From Vespula vulgaris (lineage: Eukaryota; Arthropoda; Insecta; Hymenoptera; Vespidae), in contig NC_066605.1 of the NCBI RefSeq assembly GCF_905475345.1, positions 744,001-808,000 of the forward strand: DNA of 64,000 nucleotides, written 5' to 3'. The number at the start of each line of letters is the position of its first letter. The first letter of the stretch is position 1. A program made the position numbers and the translations under genes. The notes under the pieces were generated by a model. The model had not been told where the DNA came from. It saw nothing but the letters and a program-made list of their open reading frames with translations, and did not search any database. Positions 35,544-47,586 of the stretch are shown piece by piece.

Positions 35544-36813
35544 TGAAACTTTATCGGTCAATGTTAGATGGTATCCTGCACGTGTATTATATCGTTACAT
35601 AATTTTGTTCGTTTTTCGTTTTCATCGGAATTGTTCGATAAAAAGAAAGAAGGAGAAAAAAGAAAAAACGATAAACTAAAGTGAAATTATATCTATATGA
35701 AATTTTATCTAAAAATACGACAGAAATTATAACGATGAAGCAAAATAAAAAAAAAAAAACCGTAATTTTTACCAAGAGCCTCTCGTTCCTTCAACTCTAA
35801 ATCTTTAACTCAAATCAATTTTTCTTCGTGAAAAATTTAAGGACCGCGCTGTATGTTTCGTGTCTTAACCTTCTTATACTTTCCTTTTAATAAAAATCTT
35901 ATAAATGTATACCACGACGTAGAAATCACAATGTAAGATTTTACAAGGATCCCGGAGATTGGATCATCGGATTAAAGAGAATGGAATACACCTCTCGGAA
36001 GTTTCCAAAGCTTTCAAGAATCAACACCGTAACAAAGTGAAATGAAAATTGCTAAAGAAATCATGCGATAATAAAGAACAAAAAAAAGAGAAAAGAAAAA
36101 AAGAAAAAAAGAAAAAAGAGTAAAAGAAAAATCAAAGAATTGACAGATAAATTTGTTAATGAAACCTATGCATTGAGATAAAGGAAATGTTTCGTCGTTT
36201 ATCTCGACAAATAAATCGTCACGTCTGTTTTTTTTTTTCCTTTTTTTTTTCTTTCTTTTTTCTTCTTATTTTCAAGATGAAAAGCTTAAGCCCGTTTGTC
36301 GAGCGAATAAAAAGATAATAATCTTTTACGAGGAAAGATTTGAAACGTTCTACGACGGACGGAGTAGGAAAAAGATGCTTTTAAAAAGATACAAAAAGAG
36401 AATACGAAGGAGAAAGAGTCGAGATACGCTCGAGACAAGTCGGCGTCATCCCTTGGCCCTTCCGTTGTTTGGCCAATGCTTGACTTCCGTCTCCTTAGTA
36501 TCCACTTCCGCCTCTCGCGCTCGCTAACTCTCAGAGGTCTCGAATGAGAGTACCTGGGGCACGCCGCTGCGTTGCTTCTTTTCCTTTGTTTACGTCGATG
36601 ATTCTTATAGGATTTACACACTACAAAATAAAAACGAAAAAAAAAGAAAGAAAAAAGATCGTGTACAAATCACAACGAGTGGTACGACAAACTAGTACAA
36701 GAATAAAAAAAGAAATACATATATATATTTTTTTTATAAAAACAATGAATCAATTTGTTTTGTAAAATTCCCGTGTTTCTAGTTCTTATCAAAAATAAAA
36801 TATATTGTATACG

Positions 36814-36816
<3 letters not shown>

Positions 36817-36860
<44 letters not shown>
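36817..36860. repeat. (TA)22 tract
   Basis: An uninterrupted TA run between GTTCA and CGGTAA. Confidence 0.95.
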
Positions 36861-36864
<4 letters not shown>

Positions 36865-37450
36865 AAAAATCAAATCATCTCGTACTACAGTCATTTTAAT
36901 TACAGAGGAAATTTCGGTCGGTTAAACGGTTTCTGTTCTTTCGAAATGAAATCCCAGAGAAAATCGAATCGGCAAAGATATACATAGATAGGCACCTACC
37001 TGCCCCTGTCTATCGTTTCCCACGAAACAATCACCTTGATACAAGAACCATTAAATTCATCCCGGAAAGTTCCTCTTTCTCGATCTCGACGAAACAATTT
37101 TCCATTCAATGTAGTATATTATACACTGGACGAATACGCGGTTGTTAATCCCCCGTTCCACCGAGCTGTATCATCGAAGAATTCAACGAGCTGCGATAAA
37201 GTAGCATTTTCACGGGACAATGGCACGATAAAAGGCGTATTTGATCGAGGCCCATTTGCTTTCCTCCTCCCCTTGCTATACTATTCACTCTCGTCTAGAG
37301 GAACGTAAAGAGCTAAGCACACCGCCCGCTCGACCTTTCCTTTATCTTCTTTCCCGTGGTTCCGTGCGTGTGTAGGCCGTGTGACCGGAAGTCTTCGTCA
37401 CGGTTCGTCGATTCATGGTTTCGTACTATGTTGGGAGACAATACTACTAC

Positions 37451-37523
37451 TCTCTCTCTTTCTCTCTCCCTCCCTCTTTCTTCGTCTGTCTGTCTGTCTG
37501 TGACTGTCTGTCTGTCTGTCTCT
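37451..37523 (+). repeat. (CT)n and (CTGT)n
   Basis: CT-rich sequence is followed by CTGT tetramers at 37484-37520 with a GACT interruption. Confidence 0.92.
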
Positions 37524-38620
37524 CTGTTTATCGTAAGACATTTGTTTTTCTTTTTCTATCTCTTTGTAAACTCTGAAAAAACATACACACGATCAAGATA
37601 ATTACTCCTGGTTCTCATTGGCTTCTTTATATCTCGAGCTTCTGCGGTGATTTTTTCTGTTCGTTCAAATAACATTCTAAATATCAATATGGAAATATCG
37701 ATCGATTTTGAGGAATATTAAAAAACAGATCTTTATCATGATGAATACTTTACGTTTTGACGTGATCACTAGAGGTAATTGGTTTTCGATCTACACGACT
37801 TACAAGGATTAAAGGATCAACAGAGTTGGAACTAGACGATAAAGCAGCATGTCGAACAAGGAAGATCGAAACCCTTGGTAACTCTTGTCGAAGGAGCTTG
37901 TTCCCTTTAACATCGTGTAATAGATCGATCAAGGATCTGTTAAGAGAGTCAATGGAGAAGAAGAAGACGAGGACGAAGAAAAAGAAGAAGAAGAATGAGA
38001 ATAAGTAGAATAAGAACAAGTAGAATAAGAATAATGAAAAGGCGAAGAAAGACGGAGATGAAGAAAGTCGACTATGCTCGAAAACAATCTTGACCGAGTC
38101 GTCAGACAGATAATACATGATTGCGTTGGTGTACTAGGGTATTTCAGATTAATGTTCTAATAACGGATGATATCGAGGCCCAGCGGGATATCGTCCAAGT
38201 AAACTTAAACGTAGCTACTTGAACAAGTTCGAAGGACTGGTAAGAGGATATACTGTGACCGGTCTGTGGCGTAGTGTTATAAGCGTATCACATGGGAATT
38301 CGATAGAACGGAGAATGTAAAGAGAGGGAGAGAGAGAGAGAGAGAGAGAGAGAAAGATGTAAAAGTAAAAGAAGAAGAAGAAGTATAAGAGAAGGAAGAG
38401 GATAGAGAAATACTCGTCGTTTGTACGTTGGTGTTGCCGATGGCATACTAGTAGCACGGTTGTGGCACTACTACCTCTGTTGGCTGCTGCTGTACTAGCA
38501 GTGCACTAGCAAGGGCCACAAATTTTGATGGTGCTTCAGGCGCTTATTAACTCGAAGGGCTCCCCGAGTGGCAGATGCGGCTATCTATATATCGAGCAAA
38601 AGCTCAAAGAGACTACGCTT

Positions 38621-38623
<3 letters not shown>

Positions 38624-38685
<62 letters not shown>

Positions 38686-38717
38686 TCTAGTTTTCCCTCT
38701 CTCTCTCTCTCTCTCTC
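38624..38717 (+). repeat. Two adjacent (CT)n tracts
   Basis: A 57-base perfect CT run, then TTCCCTCTAGTTTTCC, then a second CT run. It is the longest perfect CT tract in the window. Confidence 0.95.
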
Positions 38718-39121
38718 ATCCTTCTAGGCCGTTGCCTCGCTAATGATATCTCGAAACGCCGTAATGCCTTCGACACTTGTTAAACTTGCGCAGTCAGCGG
38801 AACGATCTTCCTACCTTCACCTCTAGCTTTACTATAGTACTACTATACATACCTATCTTGAGTATTCACCGAAATTGAAACTCGCGTGCTGACTGTTTCC
38901 TTCGTGATTTATGTCGATTTAAATGAGCCCAAGGGAGTGCCACTTCTATCCACAAATTTGAAAATCTGCCGAGCCTGTTATTAATCTATTCTTAAGAAAG
39001 GACATACGAATCTTTTCACGGTGAAAAGGATCTCAACCTTCTTGACAGCAATCGCTTTTGGTATTTTAACTAACGCCCGACCAATTTACGAGAATAAGAA
39101 GGGATTGGTTCTTTCCTGTCT

Positions 39122-39153
<32 letters not shown>

Positions 39154-39876
39154 CGTCTGTCAACCGAAATGAGCTTTAGCAATTAAATACGCTGCAAATG
39201 ATCCTTCTCTCTTTCTCTCTCTGTCTCTGTCTCTCTGTCTCTCTCGAGAATCGCCGATCTTCCACGCTCGCTAGTCCTAATCCTCTAAGCGTACGACACC
39301 ATATACAATGATACTAGACAACGCAGCTTCGACAATGCTTAGGCACGGATGTTGACTGTATGGTAAGTGATGCGCGAACTGACCGCGACATACCGTAACT
39401 AGGGTGATTTCTCATACCTACTATAACTTCATTACCCGATGTTTGACGTGTACCTACAATCCAGGAGCGAGCGAAGGCGAAGCTAGATTCACGTTTGCGT
39501 AGCTCTCCTCTAGTCCGAATCAATTCGAAGGTACCCTTGCGGTTGTCAATTGGATTCTAGTTCCTAATGATGCTCTCTGTCTTCCATCCTCTTCGTCTAT
39601 AAATTTTGATCGAATCCCAGAGTACTATTCTACATATATCTACTATCCATTCCGATTTTTGATTATACGTCGATGAACGTGCCGAAAATAGACTCGTAAA
39701 GATATTAATAAATTAATCTAAGATTAATTAGGAAATTACAAATACTTTTTGTACTAAACGTGCTTATTTCAAACGATTAAGATAAGTTATTTTTATAAAT
39801 AAAATTGAAAATAAATGGTCGGATCGTTGTAATTGATTTTTCTCGTTCAATCGAGGATTTCAACGAGGGCGTCGGC

Positions 39877-39884
39877 TATAAAAA
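39877..39884 (+). promoter_or_regulatory. TATA-box-like motif in a GC-rich setting
   Basis: TATAAAAA is flanked by GGCGTCGGC upstream and TCACCC downstream, which is unusual in this AT-rich window where most TATA strings sit in microsatellites. TCATAAA at 39901 could supply a weak initiator about 26 bases downstream. A CpG-rich stretch with a short ORF follows. Confidence 0.25.
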
Positions 39885-39975
39885 TCACCCTATGCAAACG
39901 TCATAAAGGGGAGAGTGCCAAGCGTCTGCGCGCTGAAGGGGGCGCTTGCCCGTAAAGCACGACGACATCTATTTT

Positions 39976-40068
39976 ATGGCGGAAGATTGCCTGTCGGAAA
40001 CACGTGTCCCTCTCGCTGCAAAGGCAACGCGAAGCCGCGTGCGTTTTCGATCCGTTGTGTACGCGTAA
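39976..40068 (+). CDS. 30-codon small ORF downstream of a TATA-like motif
   Basis: The frame runs from ATG (context TTTTATGG) to TAA and begins MAEDCLSETRVPLAAKATRS. It is basic in its second half and ends VVYA. It lies in a CpG-rich, repeat-free island about 100 bases after TATAAAAA. Its size and lack of a known motif mean it may be a chance frame or a 5'-leader ORF. No family is recognised. Confidence 0.2.
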   Translation: MAEDCLSETRVPLAAKATRSRVRFRSVVYA

Positions 40069-40069
40069 A

Positions 40070-42050
40070 CTTCTCTCTGTCTCTCTTTCTTTTTCTATCC
40101 TTCTCTCTCTATCTTTACGTATCTACTGTATTTTATTCAGTCGGCTTTAACAGACTTACATGCGAGTGGTGTCCTTGTAAAGGGCATCAGGATGCTTTTG
40201 ACGTCTTATAATCGCCATCTGAAAGACATCCTTTCTATTTACAACTGTTCTGCGATATTTCTTATATTTATATTTTTCATTTCAATTTCATGAATTATAT
40301 TATATTAACTAATTGGAGAAATTGATTTATGTTATTTGAGTAATTCTCTTAATACAGGATAATATCATTTTAATTAATTACAATTTCAAAATAATTGTGT
40401 TAGTAATAATGATCTCCGAATTATGATTTACGAAGATATGATATGTGTGTGTGTGTATGTATATTATCTTTAATAGTATTTAGCTGTATTTCCCTTTCGG
40501 TTAATATGAAACATCCTATACAGGAGATATCCATTAAAATAATTCGCAAAGGGTCTTTCATCTAACGAATGAAATCCGAGGAAGTCGGAGGACAGTCTCG
40601 AGGTTACTCAGGTTCGTCGATGATGAACGATTCGATATAAGAGGTCTTCGAAACGACGATAAGACCATGATGGAAGGAGAAGGGAATGCAACTCGTCTTC
40701 TACACTTTCTATCTATCTATCTTTCTCTTTCTCTCTCTCCTTCTCTCTCTCTCTCTCTTTCTCTTTCCTCTCATTTTCTCTATCGTTCTCTTCGTTAGTC
40801 GGTGGTGCTAGCCCGATCAGGTATGCAGGCATCGTCGAAACTTTTCCAATCGGGCCAAAACTTTGTTCCGGTAATTAAAGCTGCACGAATACTGGATGGC
40901 TTATCTACATTGGTTACCTTCCCGCTTCTGCTTCCATTCTGGGTCCATCGAAGCGAAGAATTCCTAAAGACGAGACTCACTACTACCTATCGTGTCCTTC
41001 TCTCTCTGCGATCTCTCGTCCCGTCCCGACGTGATCGACTCTCTTACCACTTGCTCTTCGTCAATTCCAAGAGAGGAGGGAGAGAGAGAAAAAGAAAGAG
41101 GGAGGGAGAGAGGGATTCGTTACTTCGATCTTTGACGCTCGGGTCAATGTCGATGGATCGACGAAAATTTTTCAATCTCTCCTTATAGTTTTTCCAACTT
41201 ATCGTATATTATATCGAATTAAAAATAAAGAAATAGAAAATAAAAGATGGAGGATCTTTTGTCAGATAATTTTACTTGTTTTCTTCTTGCACACCTTCTC
41301 AATACGAATCCTTTTTAAAGATGGCAGCATTAAAGCAACATACAAGATTTGTTACACCCACCGCATAGAATTTCTGAACGTGGCCGTGCATAACGTCCCA
41401 TTCTATGCATTTTAATACAACAAGGATATAGACGTGAATACGAATGCAAAAGTTATTTCTCTAAGCACTAGAACATAAATCTTCTTAATATGAAAGAATA
41501 AGCAGAAGATATTTAAAACTCCTTGGCATCAATCGTGCCAAACTATTTTCCATGTCACTTCTCGTAAATCCTATGCGAAAATAGCACCGAGAGATTAAAT
41601 GCATCAATTGCATTTCTATCGAAAACAATCGTGAACATTCCCTTTCTTTTTCATAGTTTTATCACGAAAATAAAAAAAGAGAGAAAGAAAAGAATTTCAT
41701 TGGACAGACATAATGATTCAGAAAGTTCTGATGGTCTAGGTAATCACGATTTAAATTTCATCGATAGGGATCTCGAATTCGCATTCGTTTAGTTAAATTT
41801 CACGCGCTACTCGTCGCAGGAGTCGAAGCGTGACGCGAAAGGAGAAGAAGCGAATCGATCGAAGACTCGAGAGGATTTCTGAGGAAGGTTGATGAGAAAG
41901 AGAGGGTAAGATAGACAGAGATAGAGAGAACAGAAGAGAGAAGAGAAAGGGAGAAGTGAGGAGAGTTCGGTTCTCGTATCACGTGGAAGGATAACGGCTA
42001 CGATGGAGTCTAACGAAGAGACGTCTAGGGAGCCGTTCTCTCTAATCTAA
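40070..42050. other. Non-coding sequence with one small inverted repeat
   Basis: At 41363-41371 GCATAGAAT pairs with ATTCTATGC at 41400-41408 around a 28-base loop, which is too short for a typical microRNA precursor. An open frame at 40800-41190 (both strands) has mixed composition but no splice support. Confidence 0.5.
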
Positions 42051-42245
42051 CTGCGGAACCTGCGGACTAGCATCAGCATCAGCAGTAGTAGTAGCAGCAG
42101 CAACAGCAGCGGTGCTAGCGGCAGCACCAGCAGTAGCAGCAGCAGCAACAGCAGCAGCAGCTACGTGAATAGCGAAATCATACAACGCGAGTCCTCGCAA
42201 ACATCGGAGAAATACGAAGAAGAAGAGAATAGCACACCGAATTAG
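42051..42245 (+). CDS. Serine-rich open frame over AGC/AGT repeats, possible terminal exon
   Basis: The frame is open from 42051 to TAG at 42243-42245 with no ATG. It encodes a Ser/Asn/Gly-rich run (SISISSSSSSSNSSGASG...), then a non-repetitive tail with YVNSEIIQRE and SEKYEEEENSTPN. CTAATCTAAC (42044-42052) resembles a branch site, and an AG at 42069-42070 could be an acceptor, although the pyrimidine tract is poor. The mix of AGC and AGT codons, interrupted by AAC, GGT and ACC, is more like a coding homopolymer than a pure microsatellite. The opposite strand gives a poly-Ala frame without ATG. This could equally be a decaying CAG repeat in an intron. Confidence 0.22.
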   Translation: MRNLRTSISISSSSSSSNSSGASGSTSSSSSSNSSSSYVNSEIIQRESSQTSEKYEEEENSTPN

Positions 42246-42303
42246 TTTTATTCGGTAGAAGAAAGCATTAACGCTTCTCTTTCTCTCTTCCGGCACTTCG
42301 CAG

Positions 42304-42519
42304 GATCCACGAGATATCGTGTACTTCAGAAGAACTTTTCAAGAAGGAAAAGAAGAACTTTTCAAAAGCTTCATCCGTTTGGGTCCTTTAAAGAAAAGCC
42401 TCTGGGAACGTCGTTACGGTGATGACGTGGCACCAAGGATTTTCGTGCAACACCTTGCAAAACTTTTCCTTCGGTTTTTAAACTTCCGCTTTTATCAGTT
42501 TTATTGTTCGCATTGATGA
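42304..42519 (+). CDS. Possible exon after a good-looking splice acceptor
   Basis: CTTCTCTTTCTCTCTTCCGGCACTTCGCAG ends at 42303 and is among the better 3' splice sites in the window. The frame then reads DPRDIVYFRRTFQEGKEELF and continues through GPLKKSLWERRYGDDVAP to a stop after about 71 codons. The sequence is repeat-free and compositionally mixed, and no family is recognised. CT-rich tracts are so common here that the acceptor may be fortuitous. Confidence 0.2.
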
Positions 42520-43810
42520 AATCGTTATATCGGGATTGGCAAGGAAAGAATTATAATTTTCTATAAATATTCTTATTGTTATATCCGATTAGTTAAGGAG
42601 ATATTGTCATTTAGAATTATGAATTATGATTTTTATAAATAAAAAGAATGATATATTAGATCTTAATGTACCTGATTACGATATAATATATCAAATGTAC
42701 CATTAACATAGATTTTAATCAGGAACTCGAGGATTTTAGGTCGAAGAGTATGGACTAGGAAAAAACTGTGGAACTCGTCCCGATAGTCATCGGTGGGTGT
42801 TCGCGGTGACGCGGACGCTGGTCAAGCCAACCGGAAAAGAGTAATTTTCCAAACCACGTCACAATATTAATGTAATGTTGGAAAATTGGGTCACGTGGTG
42901 GGTAGTGATATGCCTAGTCATAACGAGTTAGCGGTACAATGGCCCCGTCGTTAATTGCTTCGATCGACGAGCTCGGACTCCATTTCCATAAATTTTTCAA
43001 ATTACCGCGAATAACATTGCGCCGCCGTTTGTCGCGAGCTCGTTCATTTTGTTTTTTTTTTTTTCTATTTCTTTTTATTCTCGTTATTACCACAGTAACG
43101 TCCCCCGAATACAGTCTCGCCAAGCTTTCTCTATTTTTCCTGACCTTTCCGACTGGTAAAAGGAAAAAAGGAAAAAGGAAAAAAAATAGGTCGTCGAACA
43201 AGAAGTATCAAATAAAAAAAATAATTAAAAAGAAAAAAAGAAAAGGGAAATCTATTCGTTTCTAACGAGATATCGTAAATTTTTCTAGATTTAATCAAAA
43301 TCAAACTACTCATCGTCAACGTAGATAAAATCACGTTCACAGCAAGATTGTTAACCAATCTATAAGCAAACGCGAGACGATGTAAATACTCTGTTCCATT
43401 TAATTTCGTTTTCATCAACTATACCTTTCATTATTACATTTTTCTTTACTTATAATTACATACATACGTTATAACGAACTATATATGTAATTACATCGAG
43501 AGCTATCGTTTTTAATTATTTCGGGCAAAAATTACCGAGCGTACTACCGCGCCGATATATATCTGTGTGTATGCCTGTGTGTATTCTTGAAAGTAGAAAC
43601 GAAATGAATCGGAAAAAACAATTATTCCATGGGGAAGGAGGTTCATTGAAAAAAGCTTGACAAAATATCGATCAGTACCTTCACTTACTTCTAATTGTCT
43701 GTGTTAACACACGTGTATATATATGTATATAGTATATGTAGGAGTGAGAAAGACAACAAAACGATTAATTCGATGCTACAGCACGTTTCTCGTGTTCGTT
43801 TTTCTCTCCC

Positions 43811-43841
<31 letters not shown>

Positions 43842-44095
43842 ATCCTCTTTTTACGATCTGGGACTCGATCGTACTTTTCCAAACGAAAAGGTTGGTTGGC
43901 GAAAAGTTCACTCGCCTATTGGTTCTACGGCTCGATTGTCTTTGATCAAGCACAATATTTGGATCCGAAGCTCTCCACGCGTCTCTTTCATCCGAAATCC
44001 TATTTGGCTAATCGAGTTTCTATCTCCTAACTCGATTTTCTATCAGCCTGGCACACAATGATCGTGTATCTATTACATATACGTCTCCAATATAA

Positions 44096-44096
<1 letters not shown>

Positions 44097-44144
<48 letters not shown>
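44097..44144. repeat. (TA)n tract
   Basis: An uninterrupted TA run of about 47 bases. Confidence 0.95.
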
Positions 44145-44147
<3 letters not shown>

Positions 44148-44888
44148 GTGATTGAACGACCAACGTCCAAATGATATATGATTTTGTATATTATAGTCTC
44201 TTGAATGCAGCACATCCATCCTACGAAATGTTGAATATAAAGAGGAAAAAGAAAGGAGAAAAAAAGACATTAGAAAGAAACGATAAATAAAAAGGGTATA
44301 TCCAATCAAACGATAGTCATCGATTCACCCTTTCCTTATATATCTGTACATACATACATACATATATATATATATATACACACATATACATATATGTAAA
44401 TATAGATGTTACCTTTTCCATTGATGCTGAGAAACGACGTAGAGAGATTAAAGTACTCCTATCGATGCGCATCTTCGCGATTTGCTTTCCTTCTCTTTTT
44501 TTTTAAAAAACAAACGTAAAAAGTCAAAGAGACGAACGTACAAACGTGACTTTACTATTTCTCTATCTATCTCTATTTCTCTTTCTCTCTCTCTCTCTCT
44601 CTCTTTCTTTCACTTTCTTTTTTTTTCTTTCTGTTACCCGATCGACCTCATATGTTGATGTTTACGCGCTTTGCCGCACGCACCTCATGCATCTTTTGCT
44701 TTTACCTGAAAGACGTAAAGAGCGGAAGGGTAGAAAAAAGTGGAGAAGAGAGAGAAAGAGATAGAAAAGGGAAAGGAAGGATCGTGGTTCCTCTCGACGA
44801 GTCTTTCTTCCCAAGCAACTCTGAATAATGCATAAGACGACGACTACGTTGGGAACGACAATGACAACAGCTCTCTTTTTCCTTCCTG

Positions 44889-44897
44889 TATATATAC

Positions 44898-44943
<46 letters not shown>
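44889..44943. repeat. (TA)n with TACA interruptions
   Basis: TATATACA units lead into a perfect TA run from 44909. Confidence 0.95.
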
Positions 44944-44947
<4 letters not shown>

Positions 44948-45386
44948 CAGAGTCGTAAGAGCGACGATCTTAAGTCTCCAACATTTTTAAATTTTCTTAT
45001 AATTCTTTCGCATTTTAAAAAACGACCTTTGGAACTTTAATCATTATGATCCTACGAACTACGCACTGGCGACACAATTGATATAATATATAATAATTAT
45101 GTATATTTGTTTATGCTTTTAATCGTCACTTTTTTATTGATTATACGATATTTTTATAAAATATTTATTTATACATATATATATATACACATGTGCGTGC
45201 ATGTGTGTGTGTGTTCAATAAACTCTGTTATCAATTTTATATCGCTATTTTTTTCTTTTTTTTTTTATCGATTACCCATATCCCGTTCCATATTGCTCTA
45301 TTTCATCAAAATTGCTACGCCGTCCATGTATCGGAAAATACACGCAACTTCATCTATTTCGCATGCCAATATTCCTTTAAAGTCTG

Positions 45387-45539
45387 AGTTTAGTCGATCG
45401 GACGAAGAGAAAGACGAAGACGAGGACGAGGACGAGGACGAGGACGAGAATGAGAACGAGAACGAGGACGAGGACGAGGACGAAGACGAAGATGAAGACG
45501 AAGACGAAGACGAAAACGAAGACGAAGACGAAGAAGAAG
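45387..45539 (+). CDS. Acidic Asp/Glu-repeat open frame ending at a strong splice donor
   Basis: The frame enters through KSEFSRSDEEKDEDED and continues as about 40 alternating Asp/Glu residues with interspersed Asn (GAC/GAG/GAA/AAC codons). It ends at AAG/GTAAGA (donor GT at 45540-45541), a near-perfect 5' splice site. Mixed synonymous codons (GAG then GAA, with Asn substitutions) suggest the repeat could be held as coding sequence. The candidate acceptor CCTTTAAAG/TCTGAG at about 45386 is weak. Read through the donor, the frame stays open to 45637. The alternative is a (GACGAG)n microsatellite that happens to run into GTAAGA. Confidence 0.25.
45407..45539 (+). repeat. (GACGAG)n / (GACGAA)n hexanucleotide repeat
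   Basis: About 130 bases of near-regular six-base units, GACGAG in the first half and GACGAA in the second, are interrupted by GAATGAGAAC and GAAAAC. It is strand-asymmetric purine-rich sequence. Confidence 0.9.
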
Positions 45540-46640
45540 GTAAGATAAAAATGGCGGAGGGTATGGTTATCAAAAGAGATCCATCATCTTCGAAAGAGTC
45601 TTTTCACGAATCTCTCACGATCGTCAACTATGAATAAGAACACGGTGGAATGCGATTGAAATTAATCGCTTTGAATCATCTAGAGAAATGACACATTCTC
45701 TTTTCTAGACCGTTCTCTTTTATATCTCTCTAAAGAGTTCGAGAAAATTTTTGTCACCATATAGAAAGAAGATCGTGGCAAAACACGACACCAGACTTTT
45801 GAGTATCACTGACAAAGGGGTGATGCTGCTCGTTATACGTCCTTCGTTCTTCGTACTTGCAATATAAAAAAATATCTACAACGTGAAGGAAACGAGAAAC
45901 GAAAAAAAAAGATGAAAAAGAAATAAAATAAAATAACAAGACATTGGTAAATGAAATAATAAGTAATATGTTGGAAGAAATGAGACATGTTGGGAAACGT
46001 TCGATCTCTTCGTTTGCACGAACGAGCAATTTTCTAGTTTTAAAACCGGTCTATAGATCATTACATTTTCTCGTCAGACTTTGTATCATCTTGTCAATTA
46101 TATAGATAAACATCGTGCCTTTTTGTCTTTTCCCAATAGCTTTTTACTAATATTCGGAAAATCTCGTTCGAGACTAGAGTCGTTCGACTCTCGTCGACTA
46201 TTGATCGACCGTTGATTTCTTCATACAGTAGATGTAGATATATAAGTTCAACGAACGCGTGGTAAAGATCAGGATTCTTTGATGATAGATATGACTGAAC
46301 GTTACTCTTCCGAAAAAAGCTTCTCCGCTTTTGAAAGCGTTTTACTATTTCAGATCTACTCCTCTTCTTCTTTTTTTTTTTGAGTTACCCTTTTACAAAG
46401 AACTATTTCCTTTTTTTCTTGTTCTCTCTCTCTCTTTTTCTTTTCTTTTTTCTTATTATTTATAGGAACTAACATCGATCCATTAAAAGTATAATAGATA
46501 ATCAAATTCTTTTGTTCTATCCAAAATATAATAAAATCGAATATCGAATTAATTTCTAATGTATTCATGAAAGTACACGTTGTCGACGTATTAAAACAAA
46601 ATCAGTAATAACGTTATCGTTCGTGATGTTCGTCATGGAA

Positions 46641-46883
46641 TTAGAATACTTTGCGTCTCGATGCCGTTGTTAGACGAACATTAGCAGATAGGATCGACAA
46701 GGCGAAGCACAGCTGGTATATTCGGTCTCGAACGTTGATCCTCTTAGAAATTGTGCTACGCGCCGCCTCTTCGCTACAACGTTTCCGACTCCAACGAGAT
46801 TCGGCCAAATTGCCGAGCGGTGTTTCATCTTCTATGCTTTTGAATAAATTGTCCGGTGATCTCCTTCTTCTCGTCCTCGTCAT
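46641..46883 (-). CDS. 80-codon antisense ORF over the same island
   Basis: A genuine ATG opens MTRTRRRRSPDNLFKSIEDE and runs 80 codons to TAA without low-complexity runs apart from the Arg-rich start. It overlaps the plus-strand signal-peptide ORF, so at most one is likely real. No family is recognised. The start context is unremarkable and there are no obvious splice signals. It is listed because repeat-free frames of this length with a real ATG are few in this window. Confidence 0.15.
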   Translation of the reverse strand: MTRTRRRRSPDNLFKSIEDETPLGNLAESRWSRKRCSEEAARSTISKRINVRDRIYQLCFALSILSANVRLTTASRRKVF

Positions 46884-46947
46884 CGCCTTGTCGTCGTCGT
46901 CGTTATCGAAAGAAAATAACGAAATAGAAACGAGATATACCGAATAA
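46834..46947 (+). CDS. 37-codon signal-peptide-like small ORF
   Basis: From ATG (context CTTCTATGC) to TAA. The peptide starts MLLNKLSGDLLLLVLVIALS. It has a hydrophobic core from residue 10 to 19, a Ser-rich cleavage-like zone (SSSSLS), and a short charged tail (KENNEIETRYTE). This layout fits a small secreted peptide or a first exon, but no dibasic processing site or Cys is present. The frame is open upstream to 46645 without another ATG. The opposite strand is also open, so the coding strand is uncertain. Confidence 0.22.
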   Translation: MLLNKLSGDLLLLVLVIALSSSSLSKENNEIETRYTE

Positions 46948-47482
46948 AATTCACTTCAAGAAAAAAAAAATAAAGATAGATAATATAATCGAAAGATCGA
47001 CGAGTTTTGTTTTCAGTCGTTCGACGAATTAGCAATTTAAATTAACCACTACGCTGACAAGGCCGTATTTAATAATCAACGATGACGCAAATGCATACTA
47101 CTATCGAATATCACTATGGGTTAATGAAACGGAATTGATAACTCGATACATGCTTATGATTAAAAAGGAATACGCAATCTCCATTTCCCCGAAGCATATC
47201 CTCCGTTTGAATCCATCCTATTACCTTACCGATAGAAACTGAAAGTAAATAAATACATATATACGTCGAACGATCGTGAGAACGATCGATTCATGATTTT
47301 TATTATTTAGAATTAATAACTTATTCATATTATTGGATATTTTCGACAATTTTAAACGATATCAATTCTTTAACAGTAAGATAAAGTAAGATTGCTGTAG
47401 TAGGTTGTCTACGAGATTGAGAAATAGACTACGAAGAAGTGGATGAACAAAGGGAAAGACAGACACGAACGGACGGACAGAC

Positions 47483-47486
<4 letters not shown>

Positions 47487-47527
<41 letters not shown>

Positions 47528-47533
47528 TAGAGA
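47487..47533 (+). repeat. (GA)n tract
   Basis: A perfect GA run of about 30 bases preceded by ACGGACAGACAGAGACAG. Confidence 0.93.
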
Positions 47534-47586
47534 TAAAGAGAAAGAGAGAATAGGCGTCGCCGTCGTCGAGACAACTCCAAGCGAGC

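Larger units (their letters stand above)
27400..36280. other. Non-coding sequence between listed repeats
   Basis: AT-rich unique DNA surrounds the repeats and the 31225 island. At 33280-33400 a GC-balanced stretch holds CACCTG and CACGTG E-box-type motifs. 34000-35050 shows only short frames. Confidence 0.55.
42520..45100. other. Non-coding sequence
   Basis: AT-rich, with poly-T/poly-A at 43050-43250, TA tracts, and CT runs at 43810-43850 and 44580-44610. No supported exon. Confidence 0.55.

Noticed and set aside
35261..35546. Overlapping frames on both strands
   Set aside because: Their ends are translations of the palindromic TA-rich sequence, and the remainder has no support.
41363..41408. 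Short inverted repeat as a microRNA precursor
   Set aside because: The 9-bp stem with a 28-base loop is too short and unpaired internally.
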